Positions 21,524-29,666 of a stretch of 64,000 nucleotides of DNA are shown one piece after another. A program made the position numbers and the translations under genes. How positions within the stretch are numbered: position 1 is the first letter of the stretch; each line of letters begins with the position of its first letter. Source of the DNA: Phycisphaerae bacterium (GTDB lineage: Bacteria; Planctomycetota; Phycisphaerae; UBA1845; Fen-1342). The notes beneath the pieces were generated by a model. That model was not told the origin of the DNA and ran no database searches. It was given only the letters and a program-made list of their open reading frames with translations. The DNA lies in the NCBI GenBank assembly GCA_017999985.1, contig JAGNKU010000014.1, positions 62,001 to 126,000 of the forward strand, read 5' to 3'.

Positions 21524-24499
21524 TTATTGCGGAACGGCGACAAGCTGATCGAGGGCGCGGCGGCCACCGATCTCCTGGGCCCCGAGCCAGACGCGCGCCC
21601 CGGCGAGGTCGCGGGCACTGGGTACGACGTACGTCTGGGCACGCAGTTCGCCGGGCAGGACGGCCAGGAACACGCCTTCCTGCTGGGGCCGGTGCGGGGG
21701 CTGGCAGAACGTCTCGAAGCTCACCGGCCGGTTCGAGGAGTTGCGCAGCGACTGCTCGATGACGAGGTCGTCACCCTGCCACCAAGCCGTCACGTCGATC
21801 GAGATGTTGCGCAGGCCGATCTGGATGGGCACGTCGAAATGCAGGTCGACGTTATCCGGGCTGCGCAGCCGGATGTCCGTGCCCATGGGCTGCTCGACTG
21901 CCAGCTCGCGCGGCGGCAGCTTGATCTCGAGCCGCTGGGAGAGCGTCTGGCCGGGGGCCAGGTGCACGGGGATGGGGTTGGGCGTCAGGTTCCAGGAAGA
22001 AGGCACGGTCAGCTCGATGGTGCCGTACAGGTCGGTGTCGTACGGGTTGCGCAGCGTCAGCACCGGCCGCGGCTCGGGTTCGTGCAACTGCAGCAGGGCG
22101 GGCGCGACCCGGAAGCTGTCCTGCAGCAGCAGCAGCTCGGCATTCAGGTTGGTCAGAAAGGCTGGCGTGTTCGTCAGTGGCACATGGGCCCGCAGGCCGT
22201 CGAATTCAAGCGGCACCGTGCAGCCGTCCAGCCGCGTCAGCTTCGCGTCCGGGCCGACGTAGAGGTCGGCAAAGACCGGTGCGTCGTCGCCGCGCCATGT
22301 CCAGAAGACCAGCGTCTGGCGGCGGCCTTGCCCGAACAGGATCGCGAGACCATCGCCCGGCAGCTCAAGCGCCGTGACAGCGGACAGGCCGGACAGGAAG
22401 TGCACGAGCGTCCGCAGCGCGATGTACTCGTCCGTGGGCTGCCAGTGCGCCACGCCGCCGGTGGGCACCAGCTCGAACGGGGCCGGCACGTACACGCGGG
22501 TTGCCCCCAGCGCCTTCGCCAGTGTGACCCGCTGCGCCAGGTCCGCCAGCCGCGCCGCCTTCGGCACGTTGCGACCACGCTCCACGCCGAGGCTGAACCA
22601 GCTCGTGGCACTGCTTGCGGCAGCGGCGGGCTCGTCGCCCTCGTCATGCGACAGGAGGAACGCGAGATGCCACGGCAGCGCGGCTGGCGGCAGCGATGCC
22701 GGAAGCCACACCGACCATGTGAATGTGCCGGGGGGCAGCAGGCCCGGGGTGGCCGGTGGGATGGCCGGCATGCGCTCCAGGGGCGTCTCCGCGTTCGCCA
22801 GCGTTTCCAGGAGCGCGGCCGTGGGAGCGAGGTCCAGCGCGGAGCAGGGGATCACGAACGGGGGAATTGCCGTAAACCGCTCCAACCGGTGTCGCACGTC
22901 TTCCACAGCCGCGCCGGTCCAGGCCGGCACCTCTTCGACCTCGTCCGCGTCGCTGCCAAGCTGCCAGGCCGCGAAATGGTTGCCCAGCGCGGCGAGCGCC
23001 GGTCCGAGGCGTTCGTCCCAGCCCGGACCGCCGCGGAGTGCGCGGGATACCGTGGTGCGGGCGCGGGACTGGTCTGCACTTGTGAACGGCAGCACCACGG
23101 CCGTTGCTTCGATCTGATCGGCGCCCAAAGCCTGAGCGAAGTCGCGCACCTGACGCATGTAAGGCATCTGGTCGAGGTCGGGGGACGTACCGACGATCGG
23201 CAGTCCGAGCTTGACGGCGCCACATCGCAGCCCGCGGATCAACTCCGCGGCGCCCGGCGTTTCGCGATTGCGGAATCGCCCCAGGTCGATCCCCAGGTCG
23301 GGCACCAGCGTGCCGCCGGCGGGCAACGCGGGCAGCACGGCGAAGCGCAGCGCGCGCTCGATCAGCCGGTCGTCGCCGGAGGTCACGCGCACGTGGGCGT
23401 CGTAGGTGCCCGGCGGCAGGGACGGGACGGGCACGCTGTATTCCTCGGTCACCAGCGGCGGGAGACAGAAGTTGGTCTGCTTGTGCGGCACACCAGCGTC
23501 GTCCACGATCATTAACTCGGCGCGCAAGTCCGCGAGCGTGGCGTTGTGCAGCGTGAGTTGAATGAACTCTCCGCTGCCGGGATGCACCAGGCCCCCAGGA
23601 TTGGAGAACCGTAGGGTGGCGCGCGGGACGCGCACGATGGCGACGTCGTCGAACCACACCTGCGCATCCACGTCCTGGCGCACGATGGGATCGACGCTGT
23701 TGGCGGGCGGCTCTTCGAAGACGTACGTCTGCAGTACCCAGAGCTGCACGCGCAAGGCCCGGGCGCGCGCGTCCTCGACGCGCAGCGGGATGTCGACCCG
23801 CTGCCATTCCTCTTCGCGGCCGTTGTGGGGGCTACGCGACCGAATGAGCTGGCTGACGTGCACGCTGTCCGCAATCCGTTCGCCGGCCTCGTCCACAAGG
23901 AAACAGGCGATGAACGCGCGGGCGTGGACCAGCCCCGTGGCGCGGACGAAGCCTTCGATGAGGTAGTCCGACTCGGGCGAAATCTCCAGGTCGGCGTGTG
24001 CATACTCGTAGACGATGTTCCCACCACAGAGATTGAACCGGAACGAGGGCGCCGCGCGGTGGCCGACGGCGTCGTCGAAACGCCCGTCGGAGTACAGCGG
24101 CAGCCCGTCGCCACCAAGCCGGTGCCAGTACATGGGCACGTCTTCGAAATTGCCGAGCGGGCGCTCATCGAAGTCGAAGAGCTTCACCAGGCGATAGAGC
24201 TTGGTGGGATCCACGTCGACCGGTGCCGTGCTGACGAGATACAGCTCCTCGGCCGTGACCGAGATGTCGCCGTCCGGAAGCACGGTCCCATCGTCGGTGG
24301 CCGTGAACACGGGCGGATCCTGGGTCGGGGCCGACGCCGGGACCTCCGCACTGGCCACCGGTACTGGAGGCTCAGCCGGTGGCTCGTCAGCCGTTTGCGC
24401 AAAACCGGCGCTGCCCGCGGCGAAAGTGTACAACGCCGCCGCGAGCACCCCGGGCAACCAAACGGGCGCGCGGAATGAGTGGATCATGTCTCTCACCAT
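21524..24499 (-). CDS. Large exported protein, architecture similar to the 13511-16504 product
   Basis: 991 residues from 24499, or 987 from ATG at 24487. A signal peptide (VWLPGVLAAALYTFAAGSAG) precedes a Pro-rich spacer. Residues about 105-300 resemble a carbohydrate-binding jelly roll (FRFNLCGGNIVYEYAHADLE; VWFDDVAIVRV), followed by a beta-sandwich, a barrel-like segment and C-terminal beta domains containing TIELTVPSSWNLTPNPIP, which is NEW3/alpha-galactosidase-associated-like. I see no complete catalytic acid pair. It is probably an extracellular structural or glycan-binding protein. The similar layout to the gene 5 kb downstream suggests a related pair, though sequence identity looks low. 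Confidence 0.6.
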   Translation of the reverse strand: MVRDMIHSFRAPVWLPGVLAAALYTFAAGSAGFAQTADEPPAEPPVPVASAEVPASAPTQDPPVFTATDDGTVLPDGDISVTAEELYLVSTAPVDVDPTKLYRLVKLFDFDERPLGNFEDVPMYWHRLGGDGLPLYSDGRFDDAVGHRAAPSFRFNLCGGNIVYEYAHADLEISPESDYLIEGFVRATGLVHARAFIACFLVDEAGERIADSVHVSQLIRSRSPHNGREEEWQRVDIPLRVEDARARALRVQLWVLQTYVFEEPPANSVDPIVRQDVDAQVWFDDVAIVRVPRATLRFSNPGGLVHPGSGEFIQLTLHNATLADLRAELMIVDDAGVPHKQTNFCLPPLVTEEYSVPVPSLPPGTYDAHVRVTSGDDRLIERALRFAVLPALPAGGTLVPDLGIDLGRFRNRETPGAAELIRGLRCGAVKLGLPIVGTSPDLDQMPYMRQVRDFAQALGADQIEATAVVLPFTSADQSRARTTVSRALRGGPGWDERLGPALAALGNHFAAWQLGSDADEVEEVPAWTGAAVEDVRHRLERFTAIPPFVIPCSALDLAPTAALLETLANAETPLERMPAIPPATPGLLPPGTFTWSVWLPASLPPAALPWHLAFLLSHDEGDEPAAAASSATSWFSLGVERGRNVPKAARLADLAQRVTLAKALGATRVYVPAPFELVPTGGVAHWQPTDEYIALRTLVHFLSGLSAVTALELPGDGLAILFGQGRRQTLVFWTWRGDDAPVFADLYVGPDAKLTRLDGCTVPLEFDGLRAHVPLTNTPAFLTNLNAELLLLQDSFRVAPALLQLHEPEPRPVLTLRNPYDTDLYGTIELTVPSSWNLTPNPIPVHLAPGQTLSQRLEIKLPPRELAVEQPMGTDIRLRSPDNVDLHFDVPIQIGLRNISIDVTAWWQGDDLVIEQSLRNSSNRPVSFETFCQPPHRPQQEGVFLAVLPGELRAQTYVVPSARDLAGARVWLGAQEIGGRRALDQLVAVPQ

Positions 24500-24590
24500 C
24501 CCATCGGATAGGGCGGGGCAAGCGGTGAAGATGGCGCATGAGCGGGAGCGACGGAGCGTTGCCGGGGTCCGTGTGCGCGCACGGCCTACA

Positions 24591-25700
24591 TCAGGCTTGC
24601 CCGGTGCTCACGCACCAGTGCTTCCGGGCGAACTCGGCCTGTCGCCGGAGCGCAACGCGCAGCTTGAGGTGGTAGAGCGCGGCGCTGAATAAAAACACGA
24701 TGAGGAGCAGGCTGGCGATTCCGGAGGCCACCCGCAGCCAGACATGGACGCTGCCGAGAATCCCGGTTGTGCCGCGGAGAATTCCCGCGGCGGGCGAGGT
24801 CGTGGCGCCGAACGCTGGGAACCCCAGCAAACTCAGTCGTACCGAGAGCCAGATCGCCGTACGCTCAACGAGAATGATTGAGCATGCGCCGGCAAGCATA
24901 TTGCCCAGCGACGACGCGCGCCTGGCCGCCCGCTGGTCGGGGATGCGCGCGGCGATGTCCCGCAAACGGCGAAAGTGCGCCCAGACGCCGAGGATGCCCA
25001 GGATGTACAGCCCAAACCACACGAGCGTCAGCCAGGAGGGCGACGCCACGATGACGCGCGTATACGTCACGACAAATCCGATCAGACCGAGCGGCAGGCA
25101 GACTCGGACGGCGAGTCGGAGAGCGTCTTGCCGGAAGGGCAGGTGCGACTTGGGCTCCGGGCAGGAGACTCGCCAGAGGCCGATCAGCATCAGGATCGGC
25201 CCGATGACGAGGCAAGCCGATAGCAGCAGGATCGAGGCCGCGTTCAGCAAGTAATCGAGCGCAGGGCTCGGGCTCGCCAAAGTGGCGAACAGGAATAGGA
25301 CGGCTGCAATGAGCCCCACGGCGACCAGTGCCAGCCCGAAGGCAATCCAGCGCACGCCGCTCGCGACGTGCGCGACGTACGCCGGCTCCGCGTAACACAG
25401 CAGGTCCTCGCGGGCCGACAGCGCGACGAGCGTTGCGCACTCCGGGCACTGCCCGCTACGCCGCAAACCGCGGAGGTTGTAGCCGCACTGGCGGCAGGGT
25501 ACATCCGACGTCAGCACGCCGTCTGGTTCAGGCGCGGCGTGCGCGGCCCGGGAGACGCTGACCGGCAGGCCGCATTCGACGCAGCATTCGGGGTCGGCGA
25601 CGGTGAGCTGTCGCCCGCAGTTACCACACACAGCCCCCGCGGCGACGGCGGCCCGCGGAACTGGAGCATGCGTGTCGGCTTCTCCCGCGGTCGAGTCCAT
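24591..25700 (-). CDS. Zinc-ribbon polytopic membrane protein
   Basis: 369 residues from ATG at 25700 (the frame is open to 25769). Two ribbons lie near the N-terminus: CGNCGRQLTVADPECCVECG and CRQCGYNLRGLRRSGQCPEC, the latter being the planctomycete CGY-x-L-x-GL type. Six to eight hydrophobic helices follow (for example IAFGLALVAVGLIAAVLFLF and LLLSACLVIGPILMLIGLW), with a short cytoplasmic C-terminus. There are no active-site signatures. This is a recurrent family of unknown function in Planctomycetota. It lies upstream of, and on the same strand as, the large exported protein. Confidence 0.65.
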   Translation of the reverse strand: MDSTAGEADTHAPVPRAAVAAGAVCGNCGRQLTVADPECCVECGLPVSVSRAAHAAPEPDGVLTSDVPCRQCGYNLRGLRRSGQCPECATLVALSAREDLLCYAEPAYVAHVASGVRWIAFGLALVAVGLIAAVLFLFATLASPSPALDYLLNAASILLLSACLVIGPILMLIGLWRVSCPEPKSHLPFRQDALRLAVRVCLPLGLIGFVVTYTRVIVASPSWLTLVWFGLYILGILGVWAHFRRLRDIAARIPDQRAARRASSLGNMLAGACSIILVERTAIWLSVRLSLLGFPAFGATTSPAAGILRGTTGILGSVHVWLRVASGIASLLLIVFLFSAALYHLKLRVALRRQAEFARKHWCVSTGQA

Positions 25701-25830
25701 TCCGGGAAGTCTATCGGCGTTCAGAATGCACGGGAACCACGCGCGCAGCCCGGCGCAGCTCGGGTGCACGCCGGCGAGTTCAACCCTCCGCTGACTCCTC
25801 CCTGAACGGGATGGGCTCGGGGGCTGGGTT

Positions 25831-26319
25831 CTAGTACATCGCCGGTCGGCCGAGCTTGCGGCGGATCGGCACGAACTGCCCGGCGTGCATCAGCCAGTGC
25901 GTGCCAAGCAGCGTTAGCACAGCGGCGATCGTCGGGGCATACTCACGCATGGGCTCGGGCGAGGGCTTGTCCAGCTCCGCGTCCGGCGTCGCGTCGATTG
26001 CCGCCAGCGACGCGGCCTTCATCTTGTCCATCAGCGCGAGGTAGTCGGCCTTCTTGAAGAACTTGGCCGGATCGTCGGAAGAGGACGTTTCCTTGGTATG
26101 CGCCTCGGCAAAGCCCTTGGGCAGCGCCGGCGGCGTATGTCCGATCTCGCTCAGCATCTGGTGCTCACCGGCGATGAGGTGGCCGAGCTGCCACGCGACG
26201 TGGTTGCTGCCCGGCACGGAGCGCATGATGAGCTCCTTGTCGCTCAGGTCGTCCAGATAGCCGCGGGTGACGAGATGAGAGAACTCAACGACTTGCCGAA
26301 TGACTTCCTTCGCAGTCAT
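25831..26319 (-). CDS. DinB-like family protein
   Basis: 162 residues from ATG at 26319, with AGGAG eight nt upstream. The sequence forms a four-helix bundle typical of DinB/YfiT-like proteins: helix 1 IRQVVEFSHLVTRGYLDDLS, a conserved HVAWQLGHLIAGEHQML with two His residues, and LLGTHWLMHAGQFVPIRRKL near the end with a third and fourth His. The three-His arrangement binds a divalent metal in this superfamily, which includes thiol-dependent enzymes. The same frame stays open for hundreds of codons upstream, but that part is antisense to folP and is not genuine. Its substrate is unknown. Confidence 0.8.
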   Translation of the reverse strand: MTAKEVIRQVVEFSHLVTRGYLDDLSDKELIMRSVPGSNHVAWQLGHLIAGEHQMLSEIGHTPPALPKGFAEAHTKETSSSDDPAKFFKKADYLALMDKMKAASLAAIDATPDAELDKPSPEPMREYAPTIAAVLTLLGTHWLMHAGQFVPIRRKLGRPAMY

Positions 26320-26488
26320 GCTGCCGCTCCTATGTGTATGATCGTTCAAGGCCGTTCCCAGAGGCCCTGCGGTCCGAAACTCGGTACCATGATGACCGGC
26401 GCGTCGCCGGTTGGAAAGGGCAAATCCGCGCGGCGTACCAGGCTGAGTCTGAAGCTGGCGGCCGCGATGCCAGCGCGAGGCAAACAAA

Positions 26489-27307
26489 GTGGACATCCTG
26501 GGCATCGTGAACGTCACGCGGGATTCGTTTTCTGATGGTGGACAATTCCTGGCGTCTGAGGCGGCGTGCGCGCATGCGCGCCGGTTGGCGAGCGAAGGGG
26601 CCACGATCATCGATCTGGGCGCGGAATCGACGCACCCGGACGCCGAGAGTGTCTCTGCTGATGAGGAAATCGCGCGGCTCACGCCGGTGGTGAGTGCGCT
26701 GCGCGCGGCCGGCCTGCGGTTGTCGGTGGATACATACAAGCCGGCGGTCATGCGTGCGATGCTGGCACTCGGCGCGGAGATCATCAACGATGTCACGGCG
26801 CTGCGCGACCCGGAAGCAGCGGCCGTGTTGCGCGACAGTGCCGCGCGCATCATCCTCATGCACTCGACCGCGACGGGGGCACGGGCAGAACGACTGGACA
26901 TCAGGCCGGCGGAAATCGTGCCGCGCATCCGCGCGTTCTTCATCGAGCGCATCGCCACGCTGGCGGCTGTGGGGGTTGCCCGCGAGCGATTGATTCTTGA
27001 TCCCGGCATGGGGTTTTTCCTCGGGCGCGATCCGGCGGTCAGCCTTGCGGTGTTGCGAAACCTTGACCAGCTCGCCGAACCGGGGCTGCCGTTGTGTGTA
27101 TCGACCTCGCGCAAGTCGTTCATCGGGGCACTGCTGGGCAATGGCAGTGCACCGCGGCCGGTCCAGGAACGTGGCGCGGGCTCGCTCGCGACGGAACTGT
27201 GGGCGGCATGCCACGGGGTGCAGTACATCCGCACACACGACCCACGCGCCCTGACCGACGCACTGCGAGTCTGGAACGCGATTGCAGCGCCGTCGCCAGT
27301 CGGCTAA
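26489..27307 (+). CDS. folP: Dihydropteroate synthase
   Basis: 272 residues from GTG at 26489 with a weak GAGG upstream. The first strand ILGIVNVTRDSFSDGG is the DHPS signature, followed by GATIIDLGAESTHPDA, the pterin-binding block, and later EIINDVTALRD, RLILDPGMGFF and PLCVSTSRKSFIGALLG. It condenses 6-hydroxymethyl-dihydropterin pyrophosphate with p-aminobenzoate in folate synthesis. Usual motifs are GGxSTRPGA and KSF; here the former reads GAESTHPDA, a modest variation at a sulfonamide-relevant loop. No other folate gene adjoins it; dapA follows by 40 nt and may be co-transcribed. Confidence 0.92.
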   Translation: MDILGIVNVTRDSFSDGGQFLASEAACAHARRLASEGATIIDLGAESTHPDAESVSADEEIARLTPVVSALRAAGLRLSVDTYKPAVMRAMLALGAEIINDVTALRDPEAAAVLRDSAARIILMHSTATGARAERLDIRPAEIVPRIRAFFIERIATLAAVGVARERLILDPGMGFFLGRDPAVSLAVLRNLDQLAEPGLPLCVSTSRKSFIGALLGNGSAPRPVQERGAGSLATELWAACHGVQYIRTHDPRALTDALRVWNAIAAPSPVG

Positions 27308-27347
27308 AAGACGCCTGGTCGCGATGGTGAACATGAAGGGATCAGCG

Positions 27348-28226
27348 ATGAAGCCGATTCAGGGCACGATTACCGCATTGGTGACGCCGTTCCGCGATGG
27401 CAAGGTGGACCTGGCCGCGCTGGAAGCACTTGTCGAGCGCCAGCTTGCGGCCGGGGTCGATGGGTTGGTGCCATGTGGCACGACCGGCGAAATCCCGACG
27501 CTCACGCTGGCCGAGCACCGGCCGATCGTCTCGCTGGTCGCGAAGCTGGCCAAGCGCAAGGTGCCGGTGATTGCGGGCTCGGGGGCCAATTCGACCGCCG
27601 AAGCGCTGGAGCTCGTGCGGCTGAACATGGATTGCGGGGCCGACGCGTTGCTGATCGTCGCGCCGTATTTCAACCAGCCGTCGCAGGAGGGCCTGCGCCG
27701 CCATTACGCGACGCTTGCCGCGGCAACCCCGCTGCCGATCGTGCTGTACAACATCCCGAGCCGCACGGGGGTTGACATTTCCATCGCGACCATGAAGCGC
27801 CTGTTTGACGAGCACGCCAACATCGTGGCCATCAAGCATGCAACGGAAAGCGTGATCGGCGCGGCGGACCTGATGGCGGCGTGCGATATTCCGGTGCTGT
27901 CCGGCGACGACCCGCTGACGCTGCCGCTGATGAGCATCGGGGCGGTGGGCGTCGTCAGCACAGTGGCGAACGTCTTCCCGCGCGCGGTCAAGCGCCTGAC
28001 GGAGGCGGCGCTGGCGGGAGACTGGGCGGCGGCGCAAGCGGCGCACCGGGCGCTTTACCCGCTGGCGAAGGCGCTGCTCGCGCTGGATACGAACCCGATC
28101 CCCGTCAAAACGGCGCTGGCGCTGAAGGGGCTCTGCAAAGACGAGTTTCGCATGCCCCTGTGTGAGATCGCGCCGGAGAATCGGCGCCGACTGGCGGAGC
28201 TGCTGGACCAGTACGAGCTGGACTGA
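27348..28226 (+). CDS. dapA: 4-hydroxy-tetrahydrodipicolinate synthase
   Basis: 292 residues from ATG at 27348, preceded by AAGGGA at seven nt; an in-frame extension to 27282 lacks family similarity. The TIM-barrel lyase signatures are complete: GTTGE at 44-48, YNIPSRTG from 134 with the catalytic Tyr, and the Schiff-base Lys in IVAIKHATE (K163). It condenses pyruvate with aspartate semialdehyde as the first committed step of lysine and diaminopimelate synthesis, in agreement with a need for peptidoglycan precursors. Length is that of the family. It follows folP closely on the same strand. Confidence 0.93.
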   Translation: MKPIQGTITALVTPFRDGKVDLAALEALVERQLAAGVDGLVPCGTTGEIPTLTLAEHRPIVSLVAKLAKRKVPVIAGSGANSTAEALELVRLNMDCGADALLIVAPYFNQPSQEGLRRHYATLAAATPLPIVLYNIPSRTGVDISIATMKRLFDEHANIVAIKHATESVIGAADLMAACDIPVLSGDDPLTLPLMSIGAVGVVSTVANVFPRAVKRLTEAALAGDWAAAQAAHRALYPLAKALLALDTNPIPVKTALALKGLCKDEFRMPLCEIAPENRRRLAELLDQYELD

Positions 28227-28248
28227 CCGTGCGGCGCCGGACAGGCGA

Positions 28249-29094
28249 TCAGGGCGCTGAGTGGGCTGACACACCGGCCTGAAGCGCGACGGCCTCGACG
28301 GGCTCCACGTTCTGGGCGCGCGACCACGGATCGTTCGAACTGCGCGGGCGAGCAGCGACCGCGGCGTAGATGCGCTTGGCGCCTGCACGACGCAGGGCCT
28401 TCGCGACCTCCGTTACGGTCGCGCCGCTCTTCATCAAATTGTCCACGATGCACACCGTGCGGCCGTGCACCCAGCCCGCGCCCCAGCGCGCCGGTGCGAA
28501 ACAGCCGCGCACGTTCTCAAACCGCGCCGCGTGGGTCTCGATCCCGATCTGGCTGCGGCCGTACTTCACCCGGCGAACAAGCGCCCGGGTGGGTACGCCG
28601 GTACGGCGGGACAGGGCCTCGGAGAGCACGCGCGCGTGGTTGCAGGGCCGCTGGAGCCGGCGCAGCCAGTGCATGGGCACCGGCACAAGTGCATCGAGGT
28701 CCCGGAGCCAGCCGGACCCGCGCATCGCCTGTGCGAGTCGGTCGGCCAGCGGCGTCGCGTTGCGCTCGTGGCCGTGGTACTTGAGCCGGACCAGCAATTG
28801 CCGCAGCGGCCGATCATACAGGCCGACGCGCGCCACGCCGGCGAGGTTCCAGTACCGCTCGTGTTCGCAGCGCGCGCAGCGGTGGCCATGGATCGCCGCG
28901 GTGGGCAACGTGCGCCCGCACCGGGGGCAGTAAGGGCGCAGCCAGGCGCGGGTAAGCGCGGCGTCGCAGGTGGAACAGACGGCCGGCGTGCCGGCTGGCA
29001 CCCACGCGCCGCACGCGGCGCAGGTCTGCGGCAGTGCCGCGTCCAGCAGGCCGCCAGCGGCGTTGCGTAGTGGTGTGATAATCTGCCCGAACAA
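28249..29094 (-). CDS. comF: ComF-family phosphoribosyltransferase-like protein
   Basis: 281 residues from ATG at 29094. An N-terminal four-Cys zinc ribbon (CAACGAWVPAGTPAVCSTC and CPRCGRTL) is followed by a double-ribbon-like second CARCEH, then the phosphoribosyltransferase fold with LVPVPMHWLRRLQRPCNH. The PRPP-binding loop reads VCIVDNLMKSGAT where the family consensus is VDDVxTTGAT, so one acidic residue and the Thr pair are replaced. ComF supports DNA uptake in naturally competent bacteria, but the biochemical role is unclear. The C-terminal 35 residues extend past the fold. It ends 22 nt from the convergent dapA stop. Confidence 0.85.
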   Translation of the reverse strand: MFGQIITPLRNAAGGLLDAALPQTCAACGAWVPAGTPAVCSTCDAALTRAWLRPYCPRCGRTLPTAAIHGHRCARCEHERYWNLAGVARVGLYDRPLRQLLVRLKYHGHERNATPLADRLAQAMRGSGWLRDLDALVPVPMHWLRRLQRPCNHARVLSEALSRRTGVPTRALVRRVKYGRSQIGIETHAARFENVRGCFAPARWGAGWVHGRTVCIVDNLMKSGATVTEVAKALRRAGAKRIYAAVAARPRSSNDPWSRAQNVEPVEAVALQAGVSAHSAP

Positions 29095-29117
29095 GGACGC
29101 GCCCCCGTCAGGGTCGC

Positions 29118-29399
29118 TCAGAGGTCCTCTTCGTCGTCGCCAGCTTCATCGGTGCCACCGGCCGCCGGAGGCTCAAACGGGCTGACCTGCGGTTTGCCGG
29201 CGGCATCGAGCTGGATTTTCTGGATGCGCTGTTCGGCCTGGTCGAGAATCTGGCGGCAGTGCGCGGCCAGGGTCATCGCTTCCTCGTACTTGGCGATCGA
29301 GTCTTCCACGCCGATCTCGCCGGATTCCATGGCCGCCACGATTGCGTCGAGGCGTTCCATCGCCTCCTCGAACTTGAGCTTTTTCGGGGTCTTGCTCAT
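29118..29399 (-). CDS. xseB: Exodeoxyribonuclease VII small subunit
   Basis: 93 residues from ATG at 29399. The helical core KLKFEEAMERLDAIVAAMES with GEIGVEDSIAKYEEAMTLAA and the following LDQAEQRIQKI helix are diagnostic of XseB. It pairs with XseA to form the exonuclease that degrades single-stranded DNA in both directions. The large-subunit gene is not in this window. The C-terminal 25 residues are acidic (GDDEEDL), longer than in E. coli. Its stop is 23 nt from the comF start, so the two are probably co-transcribed. Confidence 0.92.
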   Translation of the reverse strand: MSKTPKKLKFEEAMERLDAIVAAMESGEIGVEDSIAKYEEAMTLAAHCRQILDQAEQRIQKIQLDAAGKPQVSPFEPPAAGGTDEAGDDEEDL

Positions 29400-29480
29400 G
29401 CCGGCCTCGCGGGTGACCCTGTGCGGCGCGCATCATGCCACCGGTGCGGCGGCGCGGTCAAGGCGCGACGCGGTCGGTGT

Positions 29481-29509
29481 TTGACACTTTCCAGCGGCTT
29501 TCATACACT
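29481..29509 (+). promoter_or_regulatory. Promoter for tRNA-His
   Basis: TTGACA (29481-29486), a 17-nt spacer and TACACT (29504-29509). This is a perfect -35 and a 4-of-6 -10 at ideal spacing, 49 nt before the tRNA. Confidence 0.75.
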
Positions 29510-29558
29510 CAGGGTTTGCCGGTTGGCCGCGCGATTGGCCGACGGGCAAGCAGACGCC

Positions 29559-29632
29559 GCCGGCGTAGCTCAGTTGGATAGAGCGCCTGACTGTGGATCA
29601 GGAGGTCTCCGGTTCGAATCTGGACGCCGGCA
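29559..29632 (+). tRNA. tRNA-His (anticodon GTG), lacking encoded G-1 and C73
   Basis: All four arms fold by eye: acceptor GCCGGCG with CGCCGGC, D stem GCTC/GAGC, anticodon stem CCTGA/TCAGG around CTGTGGA (anticodon GTG at 29593-29595), and T stem TCCGG/CTGGA with TTCGAAT loop. CCA is not encoded. Most bacterial tRNA-His genes encode G at -1 paired with C73; here position -1 is C (29558) and position 73 is A (29632). The histidyl-tRNA synthetase gene is 2.3 kb away and has an atypical motif 2. Confidence 0.93.
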
Positions 29633-29666
29633 ATTCTAACTATTTATATGGCATAAAGTTGCGGTG

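Noticed and set aside
25831-27234. Apparent 467-residue fusion ending in DinB
   Set aside because: Only the last 162 codons match DinB; the earlier part is antisense to folP, and an ATG with AGGAG starts exactly at the DinB domain.
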